NCBI RefSeq assembly: GCF_902652685.1
Contig: NZ_CACRUY010000011.1
Span: 70,562 to 130,012 of the forward strand
From: Mycobacterium sp. Marseille-P9652
GTDB lineage: Bacteria; Actinomycetota; Actinomycetes; Mycobacteriales; Mycobacteriaceae
Direction: 5' to 3'
Length of the DNA: 59,451 nt
The notes below the pieces were generated by a model. The model had not been told where the DNA came from and ran no database searches. It saw nothing but the letters and a program-made list of their open reading frames with translations. The translations under genes were made by a program, and so were the position numbers. Below, piece after piece: positions 1 through 10,211 of this stretch (positions are counted from its first letter, which is position 1; every line of letters begins with the position of its first letter).

Positions 1-172
1 ACAGCTGATAGCGCCCCACCTGGTGGGCACCGAAGCCGCCGACGGCGCGCAGCATGTCTACGACGGACGGGATGATGACGGCGACCGGGACCGCCCCGGG
101 CAGGACCGCGTCCACCACCGCGGAGTCCGCGTGCACGGACACCCGGCGCGCCGCCATGTCGGATACGCGCAA
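1..172 (-). CDS. eccD4: EccD4, ESX-4 secretion membrane channel subunit (5' fragment)
   Basis: This is the N-terminal part of a leftward gene that runs off the window. The reverse strand reads MAARRVSVHADSAVVDAVLP and continues into a segment rich in Val and Ile, which matches the N-terminal ubiquitin-like (YukD) domain of EccD proteins. In the family this cytosolic domain precedes eleven membrane helices that line the type VII secretion pore; the helices are outside the window. A TTG at 172 sits about six bases after an AAGGGGG ribosome binding site, so I prefer it to the ATG at 157. The gene is divergent from eccC4, and the 120-bp gap should hold both promoters. The same divergent eccD4/eccC4 arrangement occurs in M. 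tuberculosis. Confidence 0.8.
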   Translation of the reverse strand, partial: MRVSDMAARRVSVHADSAVVDAVLPGAVPVAVIIPSVVDMLRAVGGFGAHQVGRYQL

Positions 173-295
173 TTCGACCCCCTTCGTTCACCCGGAACCT
201 AACCGGCTTTCGGCGCCGCCATATCCGGCTGTCCACAGGTGAATTGCACCGTCATGCCGGCGTGCCTACCGTCACCGCACGGTTGGGAGGCGGAC

Positions 296-3200
296 ATGAC
301 TCAAGGACTCGTGCCGGGCGCATCGGCGGCCGAGATCGTCCTCGAGGCGCCGCCCTCGCCGGACTCGCCTCGCGCGCTGATCCGCCTGCTGCCGGTCGTC
401 ATGACGGTGGCGGCCATGGGCGTCATGGCCGCGGCCTGGTTCTCGGGGTCCGCGATGACGCGCAGCCCCACGTTCCTGGCCTTCCCGGCCGTGACGGTTG
501 CCTCCATGGTGGGGGCATTGGTCGCGGGTCGCCGCGGGCGGCCGGGCGGTGTCGACGGCGACCGCGCCGAGTATCTCGACTACCTCGACCGATTACGACT
601 GACGGTGACGGAAGCCACTGCGGCACAGAGCGACTCGTTGTATCACCGAGACCCGGACCCCGACACCCTGTGGGCGTTGACCGGCGGCCCGCGGATGTGG
701 GAGCGGCGCGCGACCGAACCCGACTTCTGCCGGGCGCGCGTCGGCGTCGGCCCCCGCCCACTGTTCCCGAGACTGGTCGCCCCCGCGGACCTGCCGGCCG
801 ACCCGGTGACCGTCGCGGCCGTGCGCCGCTTCCTCGACGCCCACTCGACGATCGTCGGGCCGGTGACGATGGACCTGCGCGGGGCCGCCGTCGTCACGGT
901 CGAGGGCGGGGCGGCCGAGGTCCGCGCGCTCCTGTGCGCCGTGATCTGCCAGCTTGCGGTGCTGCACCCGCCGGACCAGGTGTTGATCGCCGGCGCGATC
1001 GCCGGCCGCAACCGCGCCGAGTGGGACTGGCTGAAGTGGTTGCCGCACAACCAGCATCCGGTCGATTCCGACGCGGCCGGTCCGGCGCGCATGGTCTACC
1101 CGAGCCTGGCGGAGGCGCGGGCCGCCCTGACCGGTGTGGGGCCGGCGCACGTCGTGCTCCTCGCCGACCTCGATGACCGCACCGAAAGGGTATGCGGTGC
1201 AACGATTCTCGAAGTCCGGGCGAGCGGTGCGCCGTTGACGATCACCAGGGACGGCGAGCTCGTCGAGGTGCCCGATCCGGACTTGCTGGACGTCCCCTCC
1301 GCGCTGGCCTGTGCGCGGCGGCTCGCCGGCCACCGCGCTCGCGCCGCGGCCGGCGACCTGCGGTGGCCAACCCTGGTGGGGCTCGGCGATCTCTCCCTTT
1401 TCGACCCGCCCGCGCTGTGGGCCGCCGGCCGGCTGCGCGTCCCCATCGGCACCACCGCGGACGGCGCCACTGTCGAATTGGACATCAGGGAGCCCGCCGA
1501 CGGCGGCATGGGCCCCCACGGGCTCTGCATAGGCGCGACCGGATCGGGAAAGTCCGAACTGCTGCGCGCCATCGCCCTGGGCATGATCACGCGCCACTCG
1601 CCGGAGGCGCTCAATCTGCTGCTCGTCGACTTCAAAGGGGGCGCAACATTTCTCGACTTCGCCCGCGCCCCGCACGTGGCCGCCGTCATCACCAACCTGG
1701 CCGACGAGGCGCCGCTGGTCGCCCGGATGCGCGACGCGCTGGCCGGTGAGATCGAGCGCCGCCAGGAGCTGCTGCGGCGGGCCCGGCACGGCAGCGCGGC
1801 GGCCTACCAGCGGGCGCGCCGCGCGGGAAACGGCTTGGCGGCGTTGCCAACCCTGCTGATCATCGTCGACGAGTTCTCCGAGATGCTGAGCCGGCACCCG
1901 GACTTCGCCGACACGTTCGTCGCGATCGGCCGGCTGGGCCGGTCGCTGGGCATGCACCTCCTGCTGGCCAGTCAGCGGCTCGACGAGGGCAGGCTGCGCG
2001 GGCTCGAGGCGCACCTGTCCTACCGGATGTGCCTGAAGACCCTGTCCGCCGCGGACTCCCGGACCGTGCTCGGCACGCTCGACGCCTACGAGCTGCCGAA
2101 CGCGCCCGGCGCCGGCTTCCTGCGGCTGGGCGGGCGCGAGCTGATCCGCTTCCAGGCGGCCTTCGTCTCCGGCCCGATGCCGGCCGATCCGCCGCCCTCG
2201 GATTGCGCGGATCCCGCGGATCCCGTTGCCCGACCGTTCAGCACGCTGCCGTGCGGCACCGTGACCCGCGCCCGTGAGGCGGACCGGCGGTCCGATCGCA
2301 GCCTGGCGGACGCGGTCCTCGACCGGCTGTCCGGACACGGGCCGCCCGCGCACCGGGTGTGGCTGCCGCCGCTGGGGCCGTCCCCGGCGTTGCGCGAGTT
2401 GCTCGATGGCGCCACGCTCGGTGGCCTGACCGTTCCGATCGGGGTCGTCGACCGCCCGCGTCAGCAGCGTCGCACGCCGCTGCTGGTCGAATTATCCGGT
2501 GCGGCAGGCAATGTCGCGGTGGTCGGCGCACCCCGGTCGGGCAAGTCGACGGTGCTGCTGACCCTGATCACGGCGCTGGCCGCGACGCACGACGCGGGCC
2601 GGGTGCAGTTCTACTGCCTGGACTTCGGTGGTGGGGTGCTCAGGTCGCTGTGCGAGGTGCCCCATGTCGGTGCGGTCGCGGGGAGGGCCGAGCCGCGCCT
2701 CGTGGCGCGGACGATTGCCGAGATCGAGTCGCTCCTGCGCGACCGCGAGGCGCTGTTCTCCGATCGTGGCATCGGCTCGATCGACTCCTACCGCCGCGAG
2801 TTCGGGCAGACGCGGGCCGGGGACCCCTTCGGCGACGTCTTCCTGGTGATCGACGGCTGGGCCGGCCTGCGCCACGACTTTCCGGTGCATGAGGCGTCGA
2901 TCGGTGCCATTGCGGCACAGGGGCTTTCGTTCGGCATCCACGTGGTGCTGTCGGCGTCCCGGTGGGCCGAGGTCAGGCCGTCGCTCAAGGATCAGATCGG
3001 CACCCGCATCGAGCTGCGGCTGGGGGATCCCGCCGACTCCGACATCGACCGCAAGCGGGCGCAGGAGGTTCCCCCGGACCGGCCCGGACGCGGCCTGTCC
3101 CGCGACGGACACCACATGGTCATCGCCTGGCCGGCCGAAGGCCTACCGTTCGGCGCCCGGGCTGCCCCGCCGATACCTTTGCTTCCCGCGCACGTCGACC

Positions 3201-3925
3201 ACGACGACGTGGTCAACCTTGCGGGCGCACACGCGGACACCCGGATCCTGCTCGGGCTCGAGGAACGCCGACTGCGCCCGGTGGCAATAGATTTCGAGCG
3301 GACTCCGCACCTGCTGATCCTCGGCGACAACGAATGCGGAAAGAGCGCCACGCTGCGGGCGCTGTGCCGCGAGGTCGTCCGCACGAAGACCGCCGCGCAG
3401 GCTCGGTTGATCATCGTCGACTTCCGCCGCTCCCTGCTGGGCACCGTCGAGACGGAACATCTCGGCGGCTACGCCGCGTCCCCGCCCGCGCTGGAGGCGC
3501 TGCTCCCCGCGGTGCTGGACACCCTGCGGCGACGCCTGCCCCCGCCCGACGCCGACCAGGCGCAACTGCGCGCCAGGTCGTGGTGGTCCGGGCCGGACCT
3601 CTATCTCCTCGTCGACGACCACGACCTGGTCGCCGCCGGGAGCAATCCACTCGCCGCCCTCACCGAGTTCCTTCCCCACGCACGGGATGTGGGATTGCAC
3701 GTGGTCGTGGCGAGTCGCGCCGGCGAGTCCGAGCGCGCGCTGTACGAGCCACTGCTCGCCGCCCTGCGCGACCTCGGCTGCGCGGCGCTGACGATGAGCT
3801 GCCGGTCCGACGGCCATGTGCCCTTCGGAGCCGCTCGCCCCGCACGGCTCCCGCCGGGCCGGGGTGTGCTCCGCACCCGCCCCGGCGACGAGCAGGTGGT
3901 CCAGGTCGGCTGGAGTCCGCCGTGA
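296..3925 (+). CDS. eccC4: EccC4, ESX-4 FtsK/SpoIIIE-type secretion ATPase
   Basis: This 1209-aa protein is the motor ATPase of the ESX-4 type VII secretion system and is fixed in the inner membrane by two N-terminal helices (about residues 31-49 and 57-77). It has three tandem FtsK/SpoIIIE ATPase domains. Their P-loops are GATGSGKS at 413-420, GAPRSGKS from 744 and GDNECGKS from 1010. Walker B acidic residues fall near 525 (IIVDEF), 853 (LVIDGW) and 1107 (LLVDDHD). The first domain has the complete Asp-Glu pair, as expected for the catalytically important domain, while the other two lack the Glu. The ATG at 296 is preceded by GGGAGG at five bases; an upstream in-frame GTG at 239 has no such site. 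The 3' end overlaps the next gene by four bases (GTGA). Confidence 0.95.
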   Translation: MTQGLVPGASAAEIVLEAPPSPDSPRALIRLLPVVMTVAAMGVMAAAWFSGSAMTRSPTFLAFPAVTVASMVGALVAGRRGRPGGVDGDRAEYLDYLDRLRLTVTEATAAQSDSLYHRDPDPDTLWALTGGPRMWERRATEPDFCRARVGVGPRPLFPRLVAPADLPADPVTVAAVRRFLDAHSTIVGPVTMDLRGAAVVTVEGGAAEVRALLCAVICQLAVLHPPDQVLIAGAIAGRNRAEWDWLKWLPHNQHPVDSDAAGPARMVYPSLAEARAALTGVGPAHVVLLADLDDRTERVCGATILEVRASGAPLTITRDGELVEVPDPDLLDVPSALACARRLAGHRARAAAGDLRWPTLVGLGDLSLFDPPALWAAGRLRVPIGTTADGATVELDIREPADGGMGPHGLCIGATGSGKSELLRAIALGMITRHSPEALNLLLVDFKGGATFLDFARAPHVAAVITNLADEAPLVARMRDALAGEIERRQELLRRARHGSAAAYQRARRAGNGLAALPTLLIIVDEFSEMLSRHPDFADTFVAIGRLGRSLGMHLLLASQRLDEGRLRGLEAHLSYRMCLKTLSAADSRTVLGTLDAYELPNAPGAGFLRLGGRELIRFQAAFVSGPMPADPPPSDCADPADPVARPFSTLPCGTVTRAREADRRSDRSLADAVLDRLSGHGPPAHRVWLPPLGPSPALRELLDGATLGGLTVPIGVVDRPRQQRRTPLLVELSGAAGNVAVVGAPRSGKSTVLLTLITALAATHDAGRVQFYCLDFGGGVLRSLCEVPHVGAVAGRAEPRLVARTIAEIESLLRDREALFSDRGIGSIDSYRREFGQTRAGDPFGDVFLVIDGWAGLRHDFPVHEASIGAIAAQGLSFGIHVVLSASRWAEVRPSLKDQIGTRIELRLGDPADSDIDRKRAQEVPPDRPGRGLSRDGHHMVIAWPAEGLPFGARAAPPIPLLPAHVDHDDVVNLAGAHADTRILLGLEERRLRPVAIDFERTPHLLILGDNECGKSATLRALCREVVRTKTAAQARLIIVDFRRSLLGTVETEHLGGYAASPPALEALLPAVLDTLRRRLPPPDADQAQLRARSWWSGPDLYLLVDDHDLVAAGSNPLAALTEFLPHARDVGLHVVVASRAGESERALYEPLLAALRDLGCAALTMSCRSDGHVPFGAARPARLPPGRGVLRTRPGDEQVVQVGWSPP

Positions 3926-5136
3926 CCGCGCACCGCGCGGTGCTAGAGGCCGGGCCCGGAACGATCCGTCGGTTGTGTTGCGGGACAACCGGATCGGCGA
4001 ACGAAGAGGCGGTCGGTGCGGCCCTCGACGGCATCGACGACCGCGTGGCCTTGGTGGGCGGTCGCCCGGTGGGCGTCGGGTCGCTGTGGCGCGCCGCGCT
4101 CCGGTCGGCGAGCTGCGCGCCCAGCACCGGGGTGGTCGTGGTGCACCCGTCGTGGTGGCCGCCATCGCGGGTCGTCACCGTCACGGCCGCCGCGGCCACC
4201 CTGGCCGACGACGTGGCGGCGCGACCACGATCCGAGCTGCTGAAGCGGGCGTCGAACGGCGAGCCCGGGGTGACCGTGGTGGTCGAGATCGCGGAACGGT
4301 TGGTGGTGGTGGCCGGTCCCGAGGTGATCGCCATTCCGCGGCGCGGAGCCCCCGACCTGGTTGCGGAGGAGGTCGGCCGCGCCGTCGGGGCCATGCCGGG
4401 AACGAGCGTGGTGATCGACGCGGCCTGCGGGGTCGCCGGGGCGCCGGAGCTCGCGGCGTCGATCGCCCGGGCGGCGCGCGGCGCGGGCCGGACCGTCGCC
4501 GTCGTCGACGACGCCCGATGGGCGGCGCTGGCGCGCTCCGCGTTCCCCGAGCCACCGGAGCCCGCGGCGCCCGCACGGTCACGCGTCCCGAGGCACGCCG
4601 CGCTCGCGGCCTGCGCCATGTTCCTGACGGCCGGTCCCCTGGGCGTATACGCCGTGATCCCGTCGGCCCCGCGCGACGTGGCGGCCGTCGACGCGGTCGA
4701 GACGGCGCCGACGACGGTTCTCGTCGAAGGGCGGGTCGCGCTGTCCGTGCCGCGGGACTGGCCCACGCAACGGGTGGTGGCCGGGCCCGGTTCGGCGCGG
4801 GTCCAGGTCACGTCGCCGTCCGACGCGGAGGCCGCGTTGCACCTCACGCAATCCCCGGTCGGCGAGGAGACTCTGAGCGAAACCGCCGAGCGGTTGAAGC
4901 GCGCGATCGACGCGGAGGCCGCCGGCGTCTTCGTCGACTTCAACCCGACGGAGACAACCGCTGGCCGGCCCGCGGTGACCTACCGGGAGCTGCGCGCCCA
5001 CCATCACGTGCGGTGGAGCGTGTTCGTCGACGGACCCGTCCGGATCAGCGTCGGCTGCCAGAGCCGGCCGGGAAACGAGGATGCCATCCGCGAGGCGTGC
5101 GAGCGGGCGGTGCGGTCGGCGCGGGCGATCGGGTGA
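3922..5136 (+). CDS. Type VII secretion-associated protein, Rv3446c family
   Basis: This 404-aa protein lies between eccC4 and the esx pair, the same position as Rv3446c in M. tuberculosis. The GTG start overlaps the eccC4 stop (GTGA), so translation is probably coupled; the open frame extends upstream only because of GC bias. The N-terminal 220 residues are Ala/Val-rich and resemble a degenerate nucleotide-binding-like fold without a P-loop. A single hydrophobic helix follows at about 235-255 ([20 protein letters not shown]). After it comes an extracytoplasmic domain ending in a conserved segment with VSVPRDW-like and [11 protein letters not shown] motifs, which matches the type VII secretion-associated C-terminal domain family. 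Its function is unknown. The topology suggests a membrane-anchored accessory factor of ESX-4. Confidence 0.8.
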   Translation: MTAHRAVLEAGPGTIRRLCCGTTGSANEEAVGAALDGIDDRVALVGGRPVGVGSLWRAALRSASCAPSTGVVVVHPSWWPPSRVVTVTAAAATLADDVAARPRSELLKRASNGEPGVTVVVEIAERLVVVAGPEVIAIPRRGAPDLVAEEVGRAVGAMPGTSVVIDAACGVAGAPELAASIARAARGAGRTVAVVDDARWAALARSAFPEPPEPAAPARSRVPRHAALAACAMFLTAGPLGVYAVIPSAPRDVAAVDAVETAPTTVLVEGRVALSVPRDWPTQRVVAGPGSARVQVTSPSDAEAALHLTQSPVGEETLSETAERLKRAIDAEAAGVFVDFNPTETTAGRPAVTYRELRAHHHVRWSVFVDGPVRISVGCQSRPGNEDAIREACERAVRSARAIG

Positions 5137-5184
5137 GGAGAAATTCGATGGAACCGAATGGCCGCCGCCGCGGTCGGAACAGGT

Positions 5185-5496
5185 ATGACCAATGCGCTGA
5201 GCGCCGACTTCGACCTGATGCGGTCGGTCGCGGACGCTACCGACGCCCGCAACGACGAAATCCGTGCGCTGCTGCGGGCGTTCATCGCCCGCGTGGGCAG
5301 CGTGCCGCCCTCCGTGTGGGGCGGCCCGGCGGCGGGACGCTTCAAGGAGGTGGTGGACCGCTGGAACGCCGAGTCGCTGCGGCTCTACCACGGGCTGCAC
5401 GCCATCGCCGAGACGATCAGGCAGAACGAGGCCACGCTGCGCGAGGCCGCCCACAACCACGCCCAGCACATCTCCGCCGCCGCCGGAAACCTGTGA
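5185..5496 (+). CDS. esxU: EsxU, WXG100-family ESX-4 substrate
   Basis: This 103-aa protein has the helix-turn-helix shape of ESAT-6/CFP-10 proteins, with the turn motif SVWGG (WXG) near residue 46. It closely follows the M. tuberculosis EsxU pattern ([14 protein letters not shown]-like, VVDRWNAES). EsxU is expected to pair with EsxT as a heterodimer exported by ESX-4. I chose ATG 5185 because it matches the start of the M. tuberculosis protein, although its ribosome binding site (AACAGG) is weak. A much better Shine-Dalgarno sequence (GAGGAG, 5136-5140) serves an out-of-frame ATG at 5148, and an in-frame ATG at 5158 is also possible, so the true start is uncertain. Confidence 0.88.
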   Translation: MTNALSADFDLMRSVADATDARNDEIRALLRAFIARVGSVPPSVWGGPAAGRFKEVVDRWNAESLRLYHGLHAIAETIRQNEATLREAAHNHAQHISAAAGNL

Positions 5497-5513
5497 GGGA
5501 AGGGATCGCCGCC

Positions 5514-5810
5514 GTGGACCCCGTGCTGTCGTACGACTTCGCCGAAATCGAGTACTCGGTGCGCCAGGAGATCCACACCACCTCGGCGCGGTTCAACGCC
5601 GCGCTCGACGACCTGAGGTCGCGGATCGCCCCGCTGCAGCAGCTGTGGACTCGCGAGGCCGCCGCCGCGTACCAGGTCGAGCAGGCCACCTGGCACCAGG
5701 CGGCGACCGCGCTCAACGACATCCTCATCAGCCTCGGACACGCCGTGCGCGACGGCGCGGACGAGGTGGCAGACGCCGACCGGCGAGCGGCCGGCGTCTG
5801 GGGCCGATAG
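5514..5810 (+). CDS. esxT: EsxT, WXG100-family ESX-4 substrate
   Basis: This 98-aa ESAT-6-like protein is the partner of EsxU. It opens with [20 protein letters not shown] and carries [13 protein letters not shown] in the centre. Here the turn tryptophan is followed by Thr-Arg rather than x-Gly, as I recall is also the case in M. tuberculosis EsxT. GTG 5514 has a GGGAAGGG site about nine bases upstream. A second in-frame GTG at 5493 overlaps the esxU stop (GTGA) and would add seven residues. The gene is last in the eccC4-Rv3446c-esxU-esxT run and is followed by a strong hairpin. Confidence 0.88.
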   Translation: MDPVLSYDFAEIEYSVRQEIHTTSARFNAALDDLRSRIAPLQQLWTREAAAAYQVEQATWHQAATALNDILISLGHAVRDGADEVADADRRAAGVWGR

Positions 5811-5829
5811 CGCCCGCACCCATGGTCGT

Positions 5830-5870
5830 CTGTGTGGTCCCGGTGGAGGAGAGCCGCTGGGACCACACAG
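5830..5870 (+). terminator. 12-bp perfect hairpin after esxT
   Basis: CTGTGTGGTCCC (5830-5841) pairs perfectly with GGGACCACACAG (5859-5870) across a 17-base loop and is followed by TCGTTTTG. It lies 20 bases after the esxT stop and just upstream of the rplM promoter, so it probably ends the ESX-4 transcript. The U-tract is short, as is usual in mycobacteria. Confidence 0.6.
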
Positions 5871-5875
5871 TCGTT

Positions 5876-5905
5876 TTGACCAGCGGGGACGCCGGTCGGT
5901 AAGCT
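5876..5905 (+). promoter_or_regulatory. Predicted sigma-A-type promoter of rplM-rpsI
   Basis: A TTGACC -35 element (5876-5881) and a TAAGCT -10 element (5900-5905) are separated by 18 bases. Transcription would start near 5912 and leave a leader of about 120 nt before rplM. L13 leaders in other bacteria can be bound by L13 for feedback control; no specific leader fold was established here. Confidence 0.6.
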
Positions 5906-6030
5906 GCTCCGTTGGCGTGCGGTACGCCGGGCCTCGGGTCAACGTCGGTCGCCGAGACAGCCCTACCGCTTCCGCCCTGACCGGCACCCGGCCCGAACCG
6001 GGATCCACCCACGAGAAGAAGGTAAGCGCT

Positions 6031-6474
6031 GTGCCCACCTATGCTCCCAAGGCTGGTGACACCACGAGGTCGTGGTACGTCATCGACGCCACGGACGTGG
6101 TGCTTGGCCGCCTTGCCGTCGCGGCGGCCACCCTGCTGCGCGGCAAGCACAAGCCGACGTTCGCACCCAATGTCGATGGCGGGGACTTCGTCATCGTCAT
6201 CAACGCCGACAAGGTCGCCCTATCCGGCGACAAACTGCGCGACAAGATGGCTTACCGCCACTCGGGGTATCCCGGCGGCCTGCGCAAGCGCTCGATCGGC
6301 GACCTCATGCAGAAGCACCCCGACCGCGTCGTGGAGAAGGCGATCGTCGGCATGCTGCCCAAGAACAAGCTGAGCCGCCAGATCCAGAAGAAGCTGCGCG
6401 TCTACGCCGGCCCGCAGCACCCCCACGCGGCGCAGCAGCCCGTCCCGTTCGAGATCAAGCAGGTGGCGCAGTGA
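6031..6474 (+). CDS. rplM: 50S ribosomal protein L13
   Basis: This 147-aa protein is the usual mycobacterial length for L13, a primary 23S rRNA-binding protein of the large subunit. Recognisable segments include [15 protein letters not shown] near the N-terminus, [19 protein letters not shown], and the central [15 protein letters not shown] with the MLPKNKL motif. The GTG start follows AGAAGG at a good distance. It forms the standard two-gene rplM-rpsI operon, with a GTGA overlap between stop and start, downstream of a strong predicted promoter. Confidence 0.97.
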   Translation: MPTYAPKAGDTTRSWYVIDATDVVLGRLAVAAATLLRGKHKPTFAPNVDGGDFVIVINADKVALSGDKLRDKMAYRHSGYPGGLRKRSIGDLMQKHPDRVVEKAIVGMLPKNKLSRQIQKKLRVYAGPQHPHAAQQPVPFEIKQVAQ

Positions 6475-6962
6475 CCGACACAACCGAGGCGACCGAGATC
6501 ACCGAGGTCACCGAAACGACCGAGGCCGAGCAGGCGCCGGCCGAGGCCCCCGCCGCCAGCGAGCCCTACGTCTTCGAACGGCCCATCCAGACCGTCGGCC
6601 GCCGCAAGGAGGCCGTGGTGCGGGTGCGCCTGGTGCCCGGCAGCGGCAAGTTCCACCTCAACGGACGCACCCTCGAGGGCTACTTCCCGAACAAGGTGCA
6701 CCAGCAGCTCATCAAGGCCCCGCTGGTGACCGTCGACCGGGTGGAGAGCTTCGACATCTACGCCCACCTCCACGGCGGTGGCCCGTCGGGTCAGGCGGGT
6801 GCGCTGCGGCTGGGCATCGCCCGGGCGCTGATTCTCGCCTTCCCGGAGGACCGGCCCGCGCTGAAGAAGGCGGGCTTCCTCACCCGTGACCCGCGTGCCA
6901 CCGAGCGCAAGAAGTACGGCCTGAAGAAGGCGCGCAAGGCGCCGCAGTACAGCAAGCGCTGA
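6471..6962 (+). CDS. rpsI: 30S ribosomal protein S9
   Basis: This 163-aa protein carries the S9 core from about residue 38 ([15 protein letters not shown]) to the conserved C-terminal [12 protein letters not shown] tail, which reaches into the ribosomal P site. The first ~35 residues are a low-complexity acidic extension of Thr, Glu and Ala, a feature of actinobacterial S9. The GTG start overlaps the rplM stop by four bases, so the two subunits are translationally coupled. Confidence 0.97.
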   Translation: MTDTTEATEITEVTETTEAEQAPAEAPAASEPYVFERPIQTVGRRKEAVVRVRLVPGSGKFHLNGRTLEGYFPNKVHQQLIKAPLVTVDRVESFDIYAHLHGGGPSGQAGALRLGIARALILAFPEDRPALKKAGFLTRDPRATERKKYGLKKARKAPQYSKR

Positions 6963-6972
6963 TCAGCCCGCT

Positions 6973-7014
6973 CACGCCGAGACCGCCGCATCGTTATGCG
7001 CGGTCTTCGGCGTG
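6973..7014 (+). terminator. Hairpin after rpsI
   Basis: CACGCCGAGACCGC (from 6973) pairs with GCGGTCTTCGGCGTG (ending 7014) around a small ATCGTTAT loop, with two single-base bulges. It starts 10 bases after the rpsI stop and has no U-tract. It is a likely terminator or 3'-end stabiliser for the ribosomal protein operon. Confidence 0.55.
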
Positions 7015-7098
7015 TCTGCGCGCAAACGCGCCCGGTTTGCCTCAGAAAGGAACGGGCACGTTAGGTAGACGGCCGCCAACTGTGAGAGGTTTGTCCGC

Positions 7099-8436
7099 AT
7101 GGGTCGACTATTCGGCACCGACGGCGTCCGCGGCGTCGCCAACCGCGAGTTGACCGCCGAGCTGGCGCTGGCCCTCGGCGCCGCCGCGGCCCGTCTCCTG
7201 ACCAGTTCGGGCGGCCCCGGCCGTCGGGTGGCGGTGATCGGCCGGGATCCCCGGGCGAGCGGCGAGATGCTGGAGGCCGCGGTGATCGCGGGCCTGACCA
7301 GCGAGGGCGTCGACGCGCTGCGGGTCGGGGTGCTGCCCACCCCCGCGGTGGCCTACCTGACCGGCGCCTACGACGCCGATTTCGGCGTGATGATCTCGGC
7401 GTCGCACAACCCGATGCCCGACAACGGCATCAAGATCTTCGGTCCCGGCGGCCACAAGCTGGACGACGACACCGAGGACCGCATCGAGGAACTCGTCGCC
7501 GCCGGACCGGGACTGCGGCCGGTCGGGGCGGGGATCGGCCGGGTCATCGACGCCGAGGACGCGGCCGACCGCTACCTGCGCCACGTCGGCAAGGTCAGCA
7601 CGCTGCGGCTCGACGGCCTGACCGTCGTCGTCGACTGCGCCCACGGGGCCGCGTCGTCGGTGGCGCCGCGCGCGTACCGCGCGGCGGGAGCGCGCGTCAT
7701 CGCGATCAACGCCGACCCCAACGGGCTCAACATCAACGACCAGTGCGGTTCGACGCACCTGGAGGCGCTGCGCGCCGCCGTCATCGCCCACCGCGCCGAC
7801 CTGGGCCTCGCGCACGACGGCGACGCCGACCGGTGCCTGGCCATCGACGCCGACGGGAACGTGGTCGACGGCGACGCGATCATGGTCGTGCTCGCGCTGG
7901 CCATGCGCGAGGCCGGCGAGTTGGTGGCGAACACCCTGGTGACCACGGTGATGAGCAACCTCGGCCTGCACCTGGCCATGCGCTCCGCCGGCATCTCGGT
8001 CCGCACGACCGGTGTCGGCGACCGCTACGTGCTCGAGGAGTTGCGGGCGGGCGATTTCAGCCTCGGCGGGGAGCAGTCCGGCCACATCGTGATGCCCACG
8101 CTGGGCTCGACCGGCGACGGCATCGTCACCGGGTTGCGGCTGATGACGCGCATGGTCCAGACGGGCTCGTCGCTTGCCGCCCTCGCCTCGGTGATGCAGT
8201 CGCTGCCGCAGGTGCTCATCAACGTCGCGGTCGCCGACAAGGCGACCGCCGCCGCGGCGCCCGCTGTGCAGACGGCGGTCCAACGGGCCGAGGCCGAACT
8301 CGGCGACACCGGCCGGATCCTGCTGCGCCCCTCGGGCACCGAGCCGATGATCCGCGTCATGGTGGAAGCGCCCGAAGAGGATCTCGCCCACCGGGTCGCC
8401 GCCCGGGTCGCCGACGCGGTCAGCGGCGCGGGCTGA
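7099..8436 (+). CDS. glmM: Phosphoglucosamine mutase
   Basis: This 445-aa enzyme interconverts glucosamine-6-phosphate and glucosamine-1-phosphate, the step after GlmS toward UDP-GlcNAc for peptidoglycan. It begins [12 protein letters not shown]. The phosphoserine loop is SASHNP, with the catalytic serine at residue 102. The metal-binding loop DGDADR lies near 240, and the sugar/phosphate-binding RPSGTEP near 415. Length and domain order match the family. GAGAGG precedes the ATG. The gene follows the rplM-rpsI operon and leads into two short ESX-related genes, as in M. tuberculosis. Confidence 0.97.
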   Translation: MGRLFGTDGVRGVANRELTAELALALGAAAARLLTSSGGPGRRVAVIGRDPRASGEMLEAAVIAGLTSEGVDALRVGVLPTPAVAYLTGAYDADFGVMISASHNPMPDNGIKIFGPGGHKLDDDTEDRIEELVAAGPGLRPVGAGIGRVIDAEDAADRYLRHVGKVSTLRLDGLTVVVDCAHGAASSVAPRAYRAAGARVIAINADPNGLNINDQCGSTHLEALRAAVIAHRADLGLAHDGDADRCLAIDADGNVVDGDAIMVVLALAMREAGELVANTLVTTVMSNLGLHLAMRSAGISVRTTGVGDRYVLEELRAGDFSLGGEQSGHIVMPTLGSTGDGIVTGLRLMTRMVQTGSSLAALASVMQSLPQVLINVAVADKATAAAAPAVQTAVQRAEAELGDTGRILLRPSGTEPMIRVMVEAPEEDLAHRVAARVADAVSGAG

Positions 8437-8488
8437 TCCTTCACCCTTTTCGGGGAACCCCGGCGGGGTGCCGGGCGTCGGATCAGGC

Positions 8489-8818
8489 ATGAGATTCGAC
8501 AGGGGAGTACGACCCACCGCAGTCGCCCGCACGCAGGTCGACCCGTCGGCCACGCGCGCCGTCGCCGACCAATTCACCACCGCCGCCGAGCTCATCGACG
8601 GCGCCGTCGACGAGCACCTGGCCAGGCTGACCTTCGGCGGGGCCGTCGCCGGCCGTGCGCACACCGCCCGCGGCGACGCGCTGCGCGCCGAGCTGGGGCG
8701 GCTGACGACGGCCCTCTCGGAGTGGGCACGGGCGTGTTCGGACATCGCGGCGGCCCTGCGGGCCAGCGCCGACCGCTATGTGGACGCGGAGCTGTACGCC
8801 GCGGCGCGGATCGCCTGA
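8489..8818 (+). CDS. Small EspC/WXG-like protein, Rv3440c homologue
   Basis: This 109-aa Ala-rich helical protein contains a conserved VDPSATRAVADQF start and a helix-turn-helix style layout. It resembles ESX secretion-associated EspC-type proteins and sits where Rv3440c lies in M. tuberculosis. The C-terminal half carries a WARACSDIAAALRASADRY helix with a YxxxE-like ending (YVDAELYAAARIA). It lacks a signal peptide and membrane helix. The stop overlaps the next start (ATGA), so the two proteins are probably made together in equal amounts. The start is ATG 8489; a GTG at 8468 is possible. Confidence 0.72.
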   Translation: MRFDRGVRPTAVARTQVDPSATRAVADQFTTAAELIDGAVDEHLARLTFGGAVAGRAHTARGDALRAELGRLTTALSEWARACSDIAAALRASADRYVDAELYAAARIA

Positions 8819-10203
8819 TGGCCGAGCGTTTGGACGTCGCCGAGCGCCTCGCCGAGGGCGAGGCCTCGGTCGACCACACCCAGGCCTACGTCCGGGCCTG
8901 CCACGCGCTCGGTTACGGCCACCCCGACCTGACGGCGCACCCCTCGCAGGTCCTCGACTGGTACGACAGCGAGGACGGCCTCGACCTGCGCACGCTCGAC
9001 CGCGACTGCGCCGAGCTGCGGGCGGCCGGTTCGGCGGTCACCGAAGCGCTGCGAATCCAGCGGGCCCAGGTCGCCGAGCTGGCGATGGCGTGGACGGGCG
9101 CCGGCGGCGACGCCGCGGTCCGCTTCCTGGGACGGCACTGCGACGACGGCGCCGCCGTCGCCGCCGAGCTCCGCGCGGCGGCTCAGCGGTGCGAAGCGCT
9201 GCGCGACAACCTCTGGTACCTCGTGGACTCCAAGGTCGCCACCGCGATATCCGTCGACGAGCGCACGCGGGTGCAACGCCCGCGGTGGCTGGCCGCCGCG
9301 GCCACGGTCACCGCGGGCGTGGGGGACTGGGCGGCGGCCGAGGAGGTGATTCGCCGGGAGGTCGCCCCCTACGTCGACGAGGACATCCGCCACGACTGGC
9401 TGACGACGATGCGATCGACGGCCGCGGGGGTGGCGACCTCGTACGACATGGTCATCGACCGGATGGCCGCCGAACCCGCGCCGACCTTCGAATCGCCCGG
9501 TGACCTGAGGCCGTTCGCCGGGCCGCCGCCCCCGTCCGGCCCGGCACCGGTTCCGCCACCGGCCGCGGAGTGGGCACCGGCCGCGGCGACCCCGCCGGGG
9601 CCGCCCGCCGACCCCGCGCCTGTCGTGCCCGCTCCCGGCACAGCGGTCGCGCCCGCGCCCGGTCCGCAGGGGTGGGCCGACGCGCTCGGCGACGCGTCGG
9701 GCATCCCCGGTGGCGGCCTCGCCGGCGCGGGAGGCGGCTCGGGCGTCGGCGCGGACGGTGTCGGGGGCCTTGCCGGGTTGGCCGCCCGGATCGTCGACGC
9801 GATCGGTGGTGCGTTGTCGTCGGCGGTGTCGGCGGCCGACGGGGTGGGCGGCGCGGACCCCCTCGACGAAGACTCCTCTGACGAGGTTGACGACCCCTTC
9901 GAGCCCGAGGAGGTCCCCAAACCCGGGGCTCGCAACCAACCGGAAATGGACGACGCGCTCAAGGAGGCCGATCCGGTCGATCACGCCGTGACGGCCGACG
10001 CCCCGCCGCCGGTGGACGCGGCGAGCCCGCCGGCCGGAACGCTCGGGCCGCCGGACGCGGCGCCGGAACCGCCCGCCGGACCCGCCGCGCCGGCCGCACC
10101 CGCCGCTCCCGGGTCTGCGGCGCCCGCGGCGCCGGCGCCGCCCGTCCCCGAGGGGGCGACGCCGTGCCAGATCGCCGCCGACCAGCTTCCGCAAGCCGGG
10201 TGA
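8818..10203 (+). CDS. Ala/Pro-rich protein, Rv3439c homologue
   Basis: This 461-aa protein has two parts. Residues 1-225 form a helical domain resembling ESX-associated substrate proteins: several amphipathic helices with a WTGAGGDAAVRFL segment (a WxG-type turn) near residue 98. From about 226 to the end it is disordered, with Pro-rich and Gly-rich tracts, an acidic patch (DEDSSDEVDDPFEPEE) and Ala-Pro repeats, ending in a compact CQIAADQLPQAG tail. It is translationally coupled to the preceding EspC-like gene. I infer an EspB/PPE-like exported partner; the function is unknown. Confidence 0.7.
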   Translation: MAERLDVAERLAEGEASVDHTQAYVRACHALGYGHPDLTAHPSQVLDWYDSEDGLDLRTLDRDCAELRAAGSAVTEALRIQRAQVAELAMAWTGAGGDAAVRFLGRHCDDGAAVAAELRAAAQRCEALRDNLWYLVDSKVATAISVDERTRVQRPRWLAAAATVTAGVGDWAAAEEVIRREVAPYVDEDIRHDWLTTMRSTAAGVATSYDMVIDRMAAEPAPTFESPGDLRPFAGPPPPSGPAPVPPPAAEWAPAAATPPGPPADPAPVVPAPGTAVAPAPGPQGWADALGDASGIPGGGLAGAGGGSGVGADGVGGLAGLAARIVDAIGGALSSAVSAADGVGGADPLDEDSSDEVDDPFEPEEVPKPGARNQPEMDDALKEADPVDHAVTADAPPPVDAASPPAGTLGPPDAAPEPPAGPAAPAAPAAPGSAAPAAPAPPVPEGATPCQIAADQLPQAG

Positions 10204-10211
10204 TGACCGCG

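Noticed and set aside
593-2353. Long antisense open frame (586 aa) opposite eccC4
   Set aside because: High GC content keeps the opposite strand open. The translation is Arg/Gly/Ala/Pro-rich without motifs, and eccC4 on the other strand has full domain structure.
2962-3921. Upstream extension of the Rv3446c-like frame inside eccC4
   Set aside because: The codons there are the out-of-frame image of eccC4; the GTG at 3922 overlapping the eccC4 stop is the natural start.
5148-5810. Frame beginning at the well-sited ATG 5148 ([14 protein letters not shown]...)
   Set aside because: It reads out of frame through esxU as Arg/Gly-rich sequence without an ESX pattern. It re-enters a real gene only because it shares the esxT frame.
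7108-8745. 545-aa antisense frame opposite glmM
   Set aside because: It mirrors the glmM codon pattern and contains no recognisable family. It is a GC-bias shadow.
10074-10160. Ala-Pro repeats in the Rv3439c-like gene as a CRISPR or satellite array
   Set aside because: The repeats are irregular codon-level Pro/Ala runs without constant spacers; low-complexity coding sequence explains them.
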